Assembly (NCBI GenBank): GCA_023548195.1
Contig: JAJHZJ010000009.1
Span: forward strand, 3,696,001-3,760,000
From: Bettongia penicillata ogilbyi
Taxonomy: Eukaryota > Chordata > Mammalia > Diprotodontia > Potoroidae
Length of the DNA: 64,000 bases
Direction of reading: 5' to 3'
A model generated the notes under the pieces. That model ran no database searches. It was not told where the DNA came from and was given only the letters and a program-made list of their open reading frames with translations. This document shows positions 45,966 through 58,252 of the stretch, piece by piece (the stretch's first letter is position 1; the number at the start of each line of letters is the position of its first letter). A program made the position numbers and the translations under genes.

Positions 45966-47579
45966 CTTTCATGCTTAAAGTCATTTAGACTTCAGTCATT
46001 AAATTAGAGTAAAAATAGTTTAGTTATGTCATAGGATAGGAGCAGTATGTCAATAATCCTGGGATTCCTTACAATTTCCTAGAAATGAAGCTAAATCAGA
46101 TGATACTTTAGGTACAAAGTGAGTTGGTTATATGCCAATTATTGAAGAATTCTTTTGTAAAGCAAACATTGACCACCTCATTTATCTTGTATGTAAATTC
46201 TGATTTTCCTATGTAATTATTTGAAGTGTACCTATAGAAATAGACATATTAAAAGCAAATTATTTACAGGTAACGATAAAATAAGTATTAGATTTTCTTT
46301 TCTTTTTGTTAAATTTGGTCCAAAAAATGTTTTAACATTGATTTACTGGAAAAGAACTATTTATTGGAAACATTCCTTGTATATGACTTCCTGAAAAATA
46401 GTCACACCACTGAAGTTACCAGTAATATTAAAAGTACAATCTTGTGGCTAATTGCTAGAAAACACATTTAAGAGAGGAAGAAACACAGAATTAAAATGCC
46501 TATTTAGGGTGATAGTTCTGTAGATTATCCTTCATTGTAGACAACTTCCAGAGCTACTTTCAAAGCCAACTTTAAATGCCTGAAGAAGCTGGCACACTCA
46601 CATCTTAAAAATGGTTATTCAACCATTCTCTGCATTATTCATGAATACATTTATTTAGTACTAATATTACAGAATTACTGGGGTTTTTGTAAAAAAAAAA
46701 AAAAAAAAAAAAAGGAATCAGCTCAATATTTCTATGTTCCCATTGCTGTTTTGCTGTTTTAAGAATTCTTGTCACCACAAGCAAAATCTGTAAAGTTAAT
46801 TATCAACAAGTTTTTATACAGATGATTACATACAAGACTTCAAACAGCATTCATTTAAAATCTATTCTTTCTAGATGAAAGGTAGAGACATTATTTCCCT
46901 ATAAATTTCAAAACTAACCTCAGATGCAAAGCAACAATTGAAGGGTATCCTTTGAACCTAGGGAGGGTATAGCCTATGAATTAGCTTAGTGTCAAGGAAT
47001 GAAATCCTAGGAGTATGTTAGGTGTGATTTTCAGCATCAGTACGTAAAGTAATAAGTGGTCTGAGTTAGAAAGAATCTGGTGAACATCATCCTGTCAATC
47101 AAATCCAGAGAGAAGTTACATTAAGCACAGGGAATGCGTCAAGGATATGTAATTTCTCTCTGGTTAATCCCGTTTTCTACAAATGCAGGTCAAAAACCTC
47201 TCCATGTAACAACAGTTGCTGTTTGCTTTAGATTTAAATACTAAAATTTAAATACATAATAAGAAAAGAAAAAGAAACATATTATAAACTTAAATATTAA
47301 AACAACTACAAAATAAGAAAAAGAAAAAAACACATCCTATGCAGAGCAAAACGTGAGAGAATTCAAAATACATTTTCCATTTCAAGAAAGCCTATGTAAT
47401 AAATACTATGTATTATGTTGGGAACTGTCCATCTTTTCTTCACTTGTAAGTTGCGCTCTCTGCTATGCACTTTTTACTTTATTGTTTTGCACTGCCCCAC
47501 TGAAGGCTTCAATTAAATGAGGATGTATTTATATATAGATATATACATACATATATACATATACACATACATATATTAA
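45966..47579. other. Unassigned AT-rich intergenic sequence
   Basis: No gene or named repeat. A 23-bp A run lies at 46,691-46,713, and TATACATA-type simple sequence at about 47,525-47,580. Confidence 0.4.
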
Positions 47580-49735
47580 CAAATACTTTCAATCTTCATT
47601 TTTATGTTTCTTTGTCCCTTATTTCCTATCCCTACTGAATCATCTACTTTACTTTTAACCACTACCTTGACCTCCTATTACTTAACCTACCCTTTCCCCC
47701 ACCCAGGATTCCTCTCTTATCCTTCCATTCCCAATAATCTAAACACCCTTCTATACCCCCTTTCACTTATTTCCTCACCCTCTCCTCTAAAGATCCCTCC
47801 CCTTATCCTCTCCTCCTCCCTTTCCCCTTAGTATTTTACTTCTTTCTAATTTTAGAAGACTTGTATACTCTTCTAGGTGTATATGGGTTGTTCCCTTTTG
47901 GATACATTCTCAATGAAAGTGGTTTCCAGAACTAACAGCCTTCCTCCCCCATCTAATTCCTGTGTATCAGTTCTTCCTCTTGTACCTCATTTGTATGAGA
48001 TAACCACTCTTTTTAGCTCTTCCTGAATAGTTTTGCTTTTTAAAGACATATCATCTCAGGTCTATTCCAATCTTTCTTATGAGCTACCCAGTTAGTAACA
48101 ACTATCTTGGACATATGTCTTATATTTGACATGCATAAAGGTAAGCAGTCTGTCCTTATCGAGTCCTTTGCAATTAGTCTTTTGTATGCACCTTGTGTTT
48201 CTCTTGACTCTTGTGTGTTAAATTTTCTGTTAAATTCAGGATTTTGTTTTGTTTTGTTTTTCAACAAAGTCCTGAAAGTGTAACAATTCATTAACGTTCA
48301 TTTTCTTCACTGAGAATTGTGCCTAGCTTTGCTGGGTATGATATTTTTGGCAAGAAGCCCAGTCTTCTGCTCTTTGATATATAGTGTTCCAAGACCTATG
48401 ATCTTGTAGTGTCACCACTGCTAGGTCTTACATGATTCTAATTGTGGCTCTACCATATTTAAATTTTTTTTCTTGTTGCTCATATGTTTTATCCTTGAGC
48501 TGGGGTTTTTGGAATTTGACTATAATATTCCTATGGGTGTTCCTCATAGGATCTCTTTCAGGTAGTGACCAGTGTTTTTTTTTTCCTATTTAAATTTTCC
48601 CCTCTTGTTCTAATATTTCAGGACAATTTTCTTTAATTATTTCTTGTATTAGTGTATCAAGATTCTTTTTTGTTATCATAGCTTTCAGGTAATGCAATTA
48701 TTCTTATGTTTTCTCTTCTTAATCTGTTCTCCAGATCATTTGTTTTCTCTTGAGATTTTTCACATTCTCTTCAATTTTTTTATTCTTCATATTTTGTTTT
48801 ATTATTTTTTGATCTCTGGTTCTCTCCTTGACCAATTTTGATTTTCAAGTAGTCATTTTCTTTCTTAAGATTCTGGATCTCTTCTTGTAATTTGTTGACT
48901 TTCTTTCCATAAACTTCTTTTTTCTTGCATTGTTCTTATTTTTTTTCCTTAATTTGTCATTTAATTTTTAAAGTCTCTTTTAAGTTTTTCTATGAATTCT
49001 TTGTGGGCAGACAATCATTTGACTTTACTCTTGAAGGTTAAAGGGGGGCTTCTTTGCTTTAGTATCCTCCTGTGAAGGTGAACCCTAATCTTCTCTACTC
49101 CCATAGTAACTCTCTATGGTTGGATTCTTTCTTCTTTGTCTGTCCACTTTTATGTAATAGTTTAGCATTTGTAATCATCTCTAGTTCTAGTGTATGGGGG
49201 ATGGTGCCTCTGGCCTTAGATTCTACTTCAGTTCTCCCCTCTGATCTGGAATGGAAACCAAGACCTCCTGTAGATGTCCACAGCCAGTGGCATCCCCTCC
49301 CCATTGCTTCTGTATTGATTGTGTGTGTGGTGGTTCCTTCTCATTTCTGATGGTTTCCATAGCACAGCTGGGTCTGGCATTTCTTGTCAAAAAAGGTTCC
49401 CTCAATCTTGCCCAGCTCAGATTCCCAATTCCCATCATTGTCCCAGAGGTAAAAGTTCCTGTGACTGGGGCTGAGGTAACCTCTCAACCCAGCTAACCCC
49501 AGGGCTTGCCACTTGTTTAAAGAGTCCCTAATCTGGAGGTGTGTACCCTTCACAAAAGCCAAAATTCCTCCTGGGATTTTTTTCAGATTTCTGATTGTCC
49601 CAGGAGGGCCACTGGTCTGCCCCTACTTTTATTTATTTTTACCACTCTATGTTTTCCCTGAGGCACTATTTTATCTCTTTTGTGGGGTAAAACGTTGAGA
49701 ACTTGGAATTTTCTGACTTACTCTGCCATCTTCCA
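47580..49735 (-). mobile_element. Old L1-type element: 5' UTR and ORF1, no ORF2 seen
   Basis: On the minus strand the 5' terminus is ggaagatggcagagtaag at about 49,734-49,717, the same motif as in H1/H3 and in an equivalent place. A long 5' UTR (to about 49,050) and a coiled-coil-rich ORF1 remnant (about 49,040-48,300; its end marked on the plus strand by 'ggaatttgactataatattc' and 'ggatctctttcaggtagtga') follow. About 700 bp of purine-rich non-coding sequence then run to about 47,580. It resembles the half-LINEs but is much older; a 3'-truncated complete L1 is an alternative. Confidence 0.6.
48300..49040 (-). pseudogene. Degenerate L1 ORF1 (old subfamily)
   Basis: The minus strand is lysine/glutamate-rich coiled-coil-like with no long frame. 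The RRM and C-terminal landmarks are readable only as nucleotide blocks. It is broken by many stops. Confidence 0.55.
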
Positions 49736-49776
49736 AAAATTCTCTCCCATGTCACCACAGTTTAATGAATTTCTAT

Positions 49777-50003
49777 GGAAGGAAGGAAGGAAGGAAGGGA
49801 GGAAGGAAGGAAGGAGGAAGGAAGGAGGGAGGGAGGAAGGAAGGAGGGAGGGAGGAAGGAAGGAAGGAAGAGAGGGAGGGAGGGAGAGAGGGAAAGAGGG
49901 AGGAAAGGAGAGAGGAAGGGAGGAAGGAAGGGAGGGAAGAAGAAAGAAGAAAAATGAGAAAGAAAAAGAGAAAGAAAGAAAAGAGGGAGAAAGGAAGGAA
50001 GGA
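49777..50003 (+). repeat. (GGAA)n purine tract
   Basis: About 225 bp of almost pure G/A with GGAA and GGGA repeats, starting about 40 bp beyond the 5' end of the minus-strand L1-type element. Lys/Arg/Gly/Glu-rich frames over it are artefacts. Confidence 0.95.
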
Positions 50004-51185
50004 AACTAATATTCTGTGCTCAAACTTAATCTTTGAACTTAGTGAGATTAGTGTTTGGACAATAGACATACAGTTTATTGCCCAGTCCATACTTTACACA
50101 TGATTAGACCCTTGAAAGTTTATGCTCTACACATAGCTGTGGAAACAACTAAGTGGCTCCATCCAATGATAAGGCATTATAGGAGGGTTTTAGTAGAACA
50201 TATGCAAATAAAATCCTGAAAACTATGATACTGGAGGACCAAGATATCATTAAACTAGAAGGCAAGTAGTTCTAACCTCTAATTACAAATAGCCTCGGGG
50301 ATGGCAAGACCTTGGCCAATTAAGAATTCCTCTGGAGCTCTTAGGAGGAGAATATATAAAGTCATAAAAATGCCTCATATGCAGCCTTTGCTTCTATAGC
50401 TCACAGAAGGATCTTACGGAAGGAGAACTAAAATGTCTTCCTGTTTTCCACAATCATACAATCATCTTGGAAAGGCAGATATACTTGGTTTGTCCCTAGC
50501 CAAAGAAAAACAGAGCCCAGAATGAAGTTAAGAACAAGATCTCTTGCTTCCTGTCATCTATCAGGGAAATGGTTGCTTTCATCTAGAGTCCTACCTCCTG
50601 AGTCATTCCTGCTACCTACTTCAGTGAGCTCAGGTCCCTGAGTCCCCAGCTACTCTCCGGTCAAAGCCTATGCATACAATCTCTGTAAATCTCGCTACTA
50701 TTCCAGGCAGTGGCCACAATGCGGGAGTGGTCCATTGAGAGCAAATAATGTGTGTTATACTACTTTGAATCCTCCTAGGTGCTTGACACAGTGCTTTTTG
50801 CAGAGTAGGGGTTCAGTTTGTAGGCTGATTCATTAGAAGTGAGGGTCTGAAGTTTTCTGTTTCAAAATAATACCCTAAGATCCATCCCAGTGCCACCTCA
50901 GGAAAAAGATATATTAAACTTCCAGTGTTGGAGATTGACCATGGAATTATCCACTTAAAATGTTATAGTTAAGTTGTAAAGACAAATATCTTGGAAATAC
51001 TTAAGTACTCTCATCATGCAAAGGCCATCTATGACTCCACAGGACTGATGATGCAGAATGTTGCCCATTTCCCTATAGAGAAGTGCTAGACTAAAGGTGC
51101 AGACCGAGACACTATATTTGGACACGGTCAATGTGAGAATTTGTTTTGCATTTTCTTGACCATGAATGTTTGTTACAAGATTGTT
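50004..51185. other. Unassigned intergenic sequence
   Basis: No gene seen. A short L2-like end lies near 50,765-50,825 ('aatcctcctaggtgcttgac'). A TATA-like 'gagaatatataaag' at about 50,348-50,361 has no supported transcript. Confidence 0.35.
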
Positions 51186-51186
51186 G

Positions 51187-51226
51187 GGTTTGTGTGTGTG
51201 TGTGTGTCTGTGTGTGTGTGTGTATG
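51187..51226 (+). repeat. (GT)n microsatellite, one interruption
   Basis: Two GT blocks separated by a CT step. Confidence 0.95.
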
Positions 51227-52085
51227 TTAATCAATAAAAAGAGAAGGGAAGGAAAGAAAATAAATCTTCTTTGGGGGAAAAAACTAATGACTGATTGTTA
51301 CGTCAACTTTCATTCCTATATATATTTTCAGGTTCATGTTTGATTCAAGTCAGGGCAGTACAAGTTAGAGCCTGGGGTTGAAATCAATTTATTAGCAGAG
51401 TTCCAGAGCCAGGATTGCTGCCAATTTTGTCCCTTGCAAAGATATTTTGGGTGTCAACTTCCCAAGAGTTGGCAGGAATCAAGCTATCTCTTGAATTCTT
51501 CCTGCTGATTCTGGAAACTTTAAACAGAAACCTGGCCAACTCCTGACCAAAATCGAAATACCAGAGAAATCCCTTGAAAAACAAGCCCAAATTGAGACAG
51601 CATGAAGCTGTTTTAAGCAGTGAAAATAAAACACAAGAAAATCAAATCAGAGGAAATCCTGTTTCCAAAGAAATTAAATACCCATACCTTGGCTATTTCA
51701 GTCAATTGCTCCATAAAGGGGAGGGTGTTTCCACAGGTTTCTCTTTGGTCTAATAACATCCCCTCCCATCTGATGGTATCTGACATCTTTAAGGCAAATG
51801 GAGCAGGAAAGGTATTTTATTTTGTGTGAGTATTATTGGCAACAAAATTAAGATTTTGTTTGGTTTCAGTGTCACATCCTGGAGTCTGCAGCACTACCAA
51901 GGGAGTGAATTTGGGGTGGTGGAATTCAATACACCAATCGTAGGCTGACTTTGAGACAGAGCTCATCCTCTCTGAACCACCACCACCACTACCACCGCCA
52001 CCACCCACTGTCTCTGATATGTATCATGTTCCAAACACTGGAACAGAACAATCCCTTGACCATGGAATCACAGAGATATCTTGGA
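51227..52085. other. Unassigned intergenic sequence
   Basis: No gene or repeat family recognised. A short CCACCA-type triplet run lies at about 51,978-52,004, giving a poly-Gly minus-strand frame. Confidence 0.4.
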
Positions 52086-52087
52086 AA

Positions 52088-52295
52088 CTGCACTCATAAA
52101 TCACAGATTTAGAGCTGGGAGGGGTTTAGAGGCCATCTAGTCCAAGCATTTTATCTTGCAAATATGGAAACAGAGACCCAGAAAGATTAAGTGATTTTCC
52201 CAAAGTCATAAGTAGTAAATATCAGAATCAGAATTCAAACCCAGATCTTTGGACTCTAAAAGCAATCCTTTTTCCATTATACCGTGATGCCTCCC
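52088..52295 (-). repeat. MIR-like SINE
   Basis: 'cacagatttagagctgggag', 'gtttagaggccatctagtcc' and 'ttccattataccgtgatgcc'. Confidence 0.75.
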
Positions 52296-52329
52296 TAGTC
52301 ACCTGTTTGAGGGTGGGGGTGACTGGCTA

Positions 52330-52392
52330 CCCACACACTCACATACACACACATACACACACACATACACACACACGCACACACGCGCACAT
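52330..52392 (+). repeat. CA-rich microsatellite
   Basis: Interrupted CA repeat with ACACAT variants. Confidence 0.85.
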
Positions 52393-52699
52393 GGAAGGCT
52401 CAAAGTAGGACCAAACCTCAAAGATTACACTACTGTTCCATTCCTACAAATTTTATCTGGCCTTTGCTTCCATACACTCCCACACACTGTGCTCTATGTG
52501 CCATTTTCAACCTTTTGAAAGAAACACCAAGACTGATCTTCATTACACCTTTATCTAGTTATTTTCCCCTAGGTTCAAGTGGAATCTGTCAAGATTCATC
52601 TCTGGGACTTAACACCCAGGCAGATTTGCCCTCCTGAATAGCTGTTGCTCTATGCTAGCATTCAGACCTACACCTTCCTTCGCTTCACCATAAAAAGAT

Positions 52700-52945
52700 C
52701 AGATTTGGAGTTGGAAGGAACTTAGCAATCACCTAGTCTAGCTCCTTTACTGAATCACAGACTTTTGAGCTAGGAGGGATTTCAAAGGCCATCTAATGCA
52801 ATCCCCTTATTTGATAGATGAAAAAACTGAGTCCTAGAAGGGTTAAATGGCTAGTCTATATCACACGGCAATGAGTAGCAAAGTTTGTAATCAAAGCCAG
52901 ACCTTCTGACTCCAAATCCAACATTCTTTCCACTGTATCCTGCTC
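52700..52945 (-). repeat. MIR-like SINE with partial head duplication
   Basis: 'gatttggagttggaaggaac' and then 'tttgagctaggagggatttc' give two starts of the same block; 'ttgatagatgaaaaaactga' and 'ccttctgactccaaatccaa' complete it. Confidence 0.7.
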
Positions 52946-53094
52946 TCTCCCTCTCTATCCCTTTTAGCATCCACTTACTTCTATCCTACCCACACATTTT
53001 CCCTTTTCTCATGTTTCCAAATCCTCCCAACAGAGAGAAAAATACTGTGAATGATTAAATTTATTCATACTGAGATATTAGTGACAATGCAAAC

Positions 53095-53665
53095 CCTTCC
53101 TCAGAGGGAATTGAACTGGTCTCCCTGCTTCTATCCTCTCACTTCTCTAATCCTTTCCCTCATGGCTCTGTCGCAGATTTAATCCTTTCATTACTCTACT
53201 CAAAAATCTTCAGTGGCCCCCACTTGTCTTTAGGATAAAAAGCAGAATCTTTGGCATAACACTTAAAGCTCTCAAAATATTTTTCCAGTCTCTTGTCATA
53301 TTACTCCCCTTTGTGTACTCTTTTTTTCTAATTAAACCATGCATTGTACACAATATTCTATCACCTTACTCCATGTCTTTGCTCAGATGGGGCTCTTCCA
53401 AGGCTAGAAAACAGTCTCTTCACATCCAAAGCACAACCCAGGTGCCACTTCCTACACAAGACCTTGCATGATTCTCCCCTTTGTCTCCAGTTGTTAGTGT
53501 CATCTCCTTGAAATTATCTTGAACTTATTTATTAGTATACATGCTATATTCTCCCAAGATAATGTAAGTTTACTGAGAACAGGGAAAGTTCATTTTTGTT
53601 TTTGTATTTCCAGTGCCTTACATATAGTAGGTGTTTAATAAGTAGGTGCTGAGTTGAATGCAATG
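53095..53665 (+). repeat. L2, long 3' portion
   Basis: 'ctactcaaaaatcttcagtg', 'ttagtgtcatctccttgaaa' and 'acatatagtaggtgtttaat' run in L2 order. Confidence 0.8.
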
Positions 53666-54355
53666 CTCAATCCCAGTAAGTGACTAATTAATGATGGCAT
53701 TTCAGACATTTGTGAAGAGACTATTTTAGGAGAAGGAGAGTTTTGTTAGTGCCCTTCCACAAAACATACTGCATCCATTCTGTCTACACTTACGGCTAAC
53801 TCTGTTTGTGAGAGAGGACACCAAGAGCTGAGAAGACAGTATATCTGCAGAGCAGATATGAATTATACTACATTGATGACAAAATTTACTAACTGTAGAA
53901 ATAGGGGACAGATTGTCAGATTTCCAAATACCGGCCCTTGATATACTGGAAAATTGAAGCAATCAACAGGTGTGAGGGAAAATTCTACATCTGGAGAGAA
54001 GTTTATATATTCCAAATTTAGATCTAAGCAAAGATGAGGAATAAGTTTGATAAGAAAAATCTAAAGGATGAAGTGGGGATAGAAATCTGGGAGTTGCATC
54101 GGAGACATGCAAGGAAATTAGAAAGTATGAAATCAGCAGAATTGGTGAAATGATAATGAACCAGTCTTCCTCCTCAAGAACCTGTTTTCCCTTTTTATAA
54201 TCATCGTTGTTTATGCACACTTCAATCCAACCTTTTCCAGCTCTGATGTAGTGGTTGTGGGAATGGGCAGTAGCCACCTAAATATAACAGAGGAAAGAAA
54301 CTACTGATGATTCTCAAATATGTCAAATTCAGTTATGCCCCAAACAGAAATCTTT
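53666..54355. other. Unassigned intergenic sequence
   Basis: No gene or repeat recognised. The minus-strand frames at 53,962-53,726 and 54,277-53,963 show no motif. Confidence 0.35.
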
Positions 54356-54359
54356 TTTA

Positions 54360-55344
54360 AATATATAATTTATTTATTTTTCAGTTCTTAACTTGCACTT
54401 TCACAAGAATTTGAATTCAAAATTTTCTCCCCATCTCTCCCCTCCCCCCATTCCAGGACAGCATGCACCCCATCCACCCCTTCCTTCAGTCTGTCCTCCC
54501 TTCTTCCATCCATGTCCACTCTATTTTCCTGCAGGGTAAAATAGATTTCTATACCCCATTGCCTGTATATCTTATTTTCCATTTTCATGCTAAAACAATT
54601 TTTGACCTTCATTATTAAGCTTTGAGTTCCATATCCCCTCCCTTCCTTCTTCCCTACTCACCCTCATTGACAAAACAAGCACTTCAATATAAGTCATACA
54701 TGGTTAACCATGCAAAACACTTCCGTAATAGTTACGTTGTGAAAGACTAACCACAGTTCCCTCTCTTCTATCCTGCCCTCCATTTATTCCTTTCTCTCCC
54801 TTGACCTGTTCTCCCACACTGTTTTCTTCTGATTATCTCTTTCCCCATTTCACTGTCCCTTCTATTATTTTCCCTCTCCTATCCCCTTCTTCCCTACCTT
54901 CCTGCAGGGTAAAATGGATTTCCATATCCAATTGAATGTATGTTATTCCCTCCTTAAGCCCAATCCCATGAGAGTAAGACTCAATTATTTCCTCTCATCT
55001 TCCCCCTCTTCCCCATTGTAAAAGCTCTTTCTTGCCTCCTTTATGTGAGATGATTTCCTTCATTATACCTCTCCCTCCATCTACTCCTAGTACATTCCAC
55101 GCAACAGTAAATTTTATTTTCATATTCAGCTCACCCTGTGTCTTCTGTCTATGTGTATGTACGTATATATCTATATATACGCACACACACATACACCCAT
55201 GTACGTATACATGTCTACACTTATATGTGTACACTTACACAAATACATATGTGCATATGTACATATACATACCTACACATACATAATATACACATACATA
55301 CATATCCACACACCTACATATAAAATATATATATATTCCCAACT
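54360..55344 (-). mobile_element. Old half-LINE H5, 3' region
   Basis: Reverse complement of the family 3' region: A-tail side 'aatttatttatttttcagtt', 'tgaattcaaaattttctccc', pyrimidine-rich blocks, 'tgtgagatgatttccttcat', and then the CA/TG tract at about 55,150-55,340, in the same order as H1-H4 and H6 but more diverged. Confidence 0.75.
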
Positions 55345-55880
55345 TGTTGTCTCCGTCCATTTTAGAAGAGGACCACAACATCAGAGAAATGATGATATGA
55401 CTTGCACTTGACTTTGCTTTGAGGGAAGGAGGGCTGTGCAGGTCACCAGCCTCACTTTCTTCTCCAGAGTCATCTGAATCCAGTGACCAGATATTCATCA
55501 GGATGACTTGAGATGGCCCAGGATGCAATGGGACACCTTGGCCTTTTAGACTAAGGCCTTTTCAGATACTCACTTAAAGTGAGGTAATGCCCATTCAATG
55601 AATATGCCTCTTTAAAAAGTAGTCAGGAGGATGGCCCCTTTAATAGAAATGAAAAAAAAAATAGAGAAATCATTCTGGGAGGGGCAGGAGTCTCAGGGTT
55701 GTTGTTCTGAACAGAAACTGTTACTATTGTCATTCACTCAAAGCCAGGAGGGTCCCAAAACAGCCATTGAGTGGAGGTTGGGCAGGGACCCATTGTTGGT
55801 TAATCCACAGACTTCAGAGCGCACTGAATCTAAGGTTTTAGGGGAGACAAGAAGAAAGAAAGGAAGGAGGGAAGGAAAAA
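55345..55880 (+). repeat. Insertion of the second-tail SINE/RTE-like family in H5
   Basis: 'tagaagaggaccacaacatc', 'gagggctgtgcaggtcacca' and 'gtgaccagatattcatcagg' are the reverse complement of the tail of the 28.5 kb SINE, and a further block ('tgcccattcaatgaatatgc', 'ccattgagtggaggttgggc') follows. The same family lies at 61.2 kb. Orientation as transcribed is uncertain. Confidence 0.6.
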
Positions 55881-55889
55881 GAAATTTTC

Positions 55890-55962
55890 TCTATCTTAAT
55901 ACTGAAAATATCTCATGAGTTACAAATAACATCTTTCCATCTAGGAATGTAAACAGTTCAAC
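55890..55962 (-). mobile_element. H5 continuation (post-ORF1 block)
   Basis: 'atctttccatctaggaatgt' followed by 'aaacagttcaac' is the reverse complement of the family post-ORF1 block. H5 continues at 57,929. Confidence 0.7.
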
Positions 55963-57928
55963 ATTTTTTTTAAATAATTTTATTTGTTTTCAGTTTTCTA
56001 CAATCACTTCTATATATCAGATATTTCCCCCTCCCTCCTCCTCCCTCCCCAAGACAGCATACAATCTTATATAGTTTCTACACATACGTTCTTATTAAAC
56101 ACATTTTCACCTTAGTCATGTTGCATAGAAGAATGAAAATGAATGGGAGAAAACATAAAACAAAACAAAACATAAGAGAAAATGATCTGCTTCATTCTGT
56201 GATCCAATTCCATAGTTCTTTCTCTGAATGTGAAAGGCATTCTGCCTCAAGAGTCCATTGGGAATTTTTTAGGTCCTCGCATTACAGTGAAGGACTAAGT
56301 CTATCAGAAAAATTCCTCACACGTTGGGGCTGTTGCTGTGTAAAATTTCTCCTGGTTCTGCTCCTTTCATGCAGCATCAGTTCATACAAGTCTTTCTGGG
56401 CCTCTCTGAAGTCTTCCTGCTCATCATATCTCATAGAACAATAGTATTACATTACATTCATATACCACAACTTGTTCAGCCATTCCCCAATTGATGGACA
56501 TCCCCTTGATTTCCATTTCTGGCCACCAGAAAGAGGGTTGCTATAAATATTTATGTACATGTGGGAGCCTTTCCCATTTTTATGATCTCTTTGGGATACA
56601 TTGCTAGAAACAATATTACTGGGTCAAAGGATGTGCACATTTTTGTAGCCCTTTGGGAATAGTTCCAAATTGCTCTCCAGAATACTTGGATCAGTTCACA
56701 GCTCCACCAACAATGAATTAGTGTTCCCACTCTCCCACATCTTTTCCAACATTTATCATCTTCCTGTTTTGTCATGTTAGCCAATCTGATAGGTGTGATG
56801 TGGTACCTCAGAATTGTTTTGATTTGCATCTCTCTAACCAATAGTGATTTAGAGTATTTTTTCATATGACTATAGGTAGCTTTAATTTCTTCTGCTGAAA
56901 GGTACCTGCTCATATCCTTTGACCTTTTATCAGTTGGGGAATGACTTGTATTCTTGTAAATTTGATTCAGTTCTCTATATATTTTAGAAATGAGACCTTT
57001 ATCACAGACACTAGTTGTAAAAATTCTTTCTCAATTTTTTGCTTCCCTCCTAATCTTGGTTACATTGGGTGTGTCTGTGCAAAAACTTTTCAATTTAATG
57101 TAATCAAAATTATCCATTTGGACTTCATAATGTTTTCTATCTCTTGTTCAGTCAAAAATTTCTCCATTCTCCATAAATCTGACAAATACACTGTTCCTTG
57201 CTCCCCTAATTTGTTTATAGTATCAGTCTTTATGCCTACATCATGTATCTATTTGGACTTTATTCTTGTGTACAGTGTCAGACATTGTTCTATGTCCAAT
57301 TTCTGCTACACTGTTATCCAGTTTCCCAACAATTTTTGTCAGACAGTGAGTTCTTATCCCAGAAGCTGATGTCCTTGGGTTTATCAAACAGTAGATTACT
57401 ATATTCATTGACTACTCTGTCTTGAATACCTAACCTATTCCACTGGTTTACCCTTCTATTTCTTAGCCAGTGCCCAACTGGTTTTGTTGATTACTGCTTC
57501 ATAATACAATTTGATCTCTGGTAGGGCTAGGCCATCTTCCCTAGTATTTTTTTTTTCATTAGTTCCCTTGATATTCTGGACCTTTTCTTCTTCCAGATTT
57601 GATACTATTGAATATTGATACTATTTTTTCTAGCTCTAGAAAATAATTATCTGGCAGTTTGATTGGTATGGCACTGAATAAGTAAATTAATTTAGATTTA
57701 ATTAATTAATTAATTAATTTAGGATTGTCATTTTTTTATTATATTAGCTCAGCCTACCCACAAGCAGCTGTAGCTTTTCCACTTACTTAGATCTGACTTC
57801 ATTTGTGTGAAAAGTGTTTTGTAATTGTTTTCATATAGTCCCTGGATTTGTTTTGACAGGTAGACTCCCAGATATTTTACAGTGTCTATCGTAGCTTTAA
57901 ATGGAATTTTTCTTTCTATCTCTTGCTT
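55963..57928 (-). mobile_element. L1 (ORF2 3' part and 3' UTR) inserted in H5
   Basis: Target duplication aaacagttcaac (55,951-55,962) against aaactgttcaac (57,929-57,940), 11 of 12 matching. The T run at 55,964 is its A-tail. The minus-strand frame 56,913-56,551 reads '...CWKRCGRVGTLIHCWWSCEL' and 'VILFLAMYPKE', the ORF2p C-terminus. The 5' end lies in late reverse-transcriptase/thumb sequence ('YLGVYLSKQIQ'-like at about 57,870-57,840 in reverse). Typical 5'-truncated insertion. Confidence 0.85.
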
Positions 57929-57940
57929 AAACTGTTCAAC

Positions 57941-58250
57941 TTCAATGAGTTCCTTAAGGCTTCTCTTTCCTTTTTACCTTTTCATGTTTCTCTTGATTCT
58001 TATATTTGAAAGTCAGATTTTCTATTCAACTCTGATCTTTTCAACAAGAATGCTTGAAAGTCCTCAATTTCATTGAAATTCCATTTTTCCCCTGAAATAT
58101 TATACTTAGTTTTGCTGAGTAGGTGATTCTTGGTTTTAATCCTATCTCCTTTGACCTATGGAATATCATATTCCAAGCTCTTCAATCCCTTGACATAAAA
58201 GCTGCTAAATCCTGTGTTATGTTGATTATAGTTCCACAGTCCTCGAATTC
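57941..58250 (-). pseudogene. H5 ORF1 C-terminal remnant
   Basis: Reverse complement of 'ctcatttt..aaagtcagatt' type blocks: 'gaatgcttgaaagtcctcaa', 'gtaggtgattcttggtttta' and 'tggaatatcatattccaagc' are the ORF1 C-terminal domain reversed. It is cut at 58,250 by the next element and carries frame breaks. Confidence 0.75.
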
Positions 58251-58252
58251 TT

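Noticed and set aside
49680..50103. Lys/Glu/Gly-rich frames on both strands
   Set aside because: Translations of the GGAA tract.
55032..55411. Tyr/Thr/His/Ile-rich frames
   Set aside because: Translations of the CA/TG and CATA tract inside the H5 3' region.
57895..57960. Apparent ORF1-ORF2 fusion or internally deleted L1
   Set aside because: A 12-bp target duplication at 55,951 and 57,929 shows that a truncated L1 is inserted in a half-LINE, so the join is an insertion boundary.
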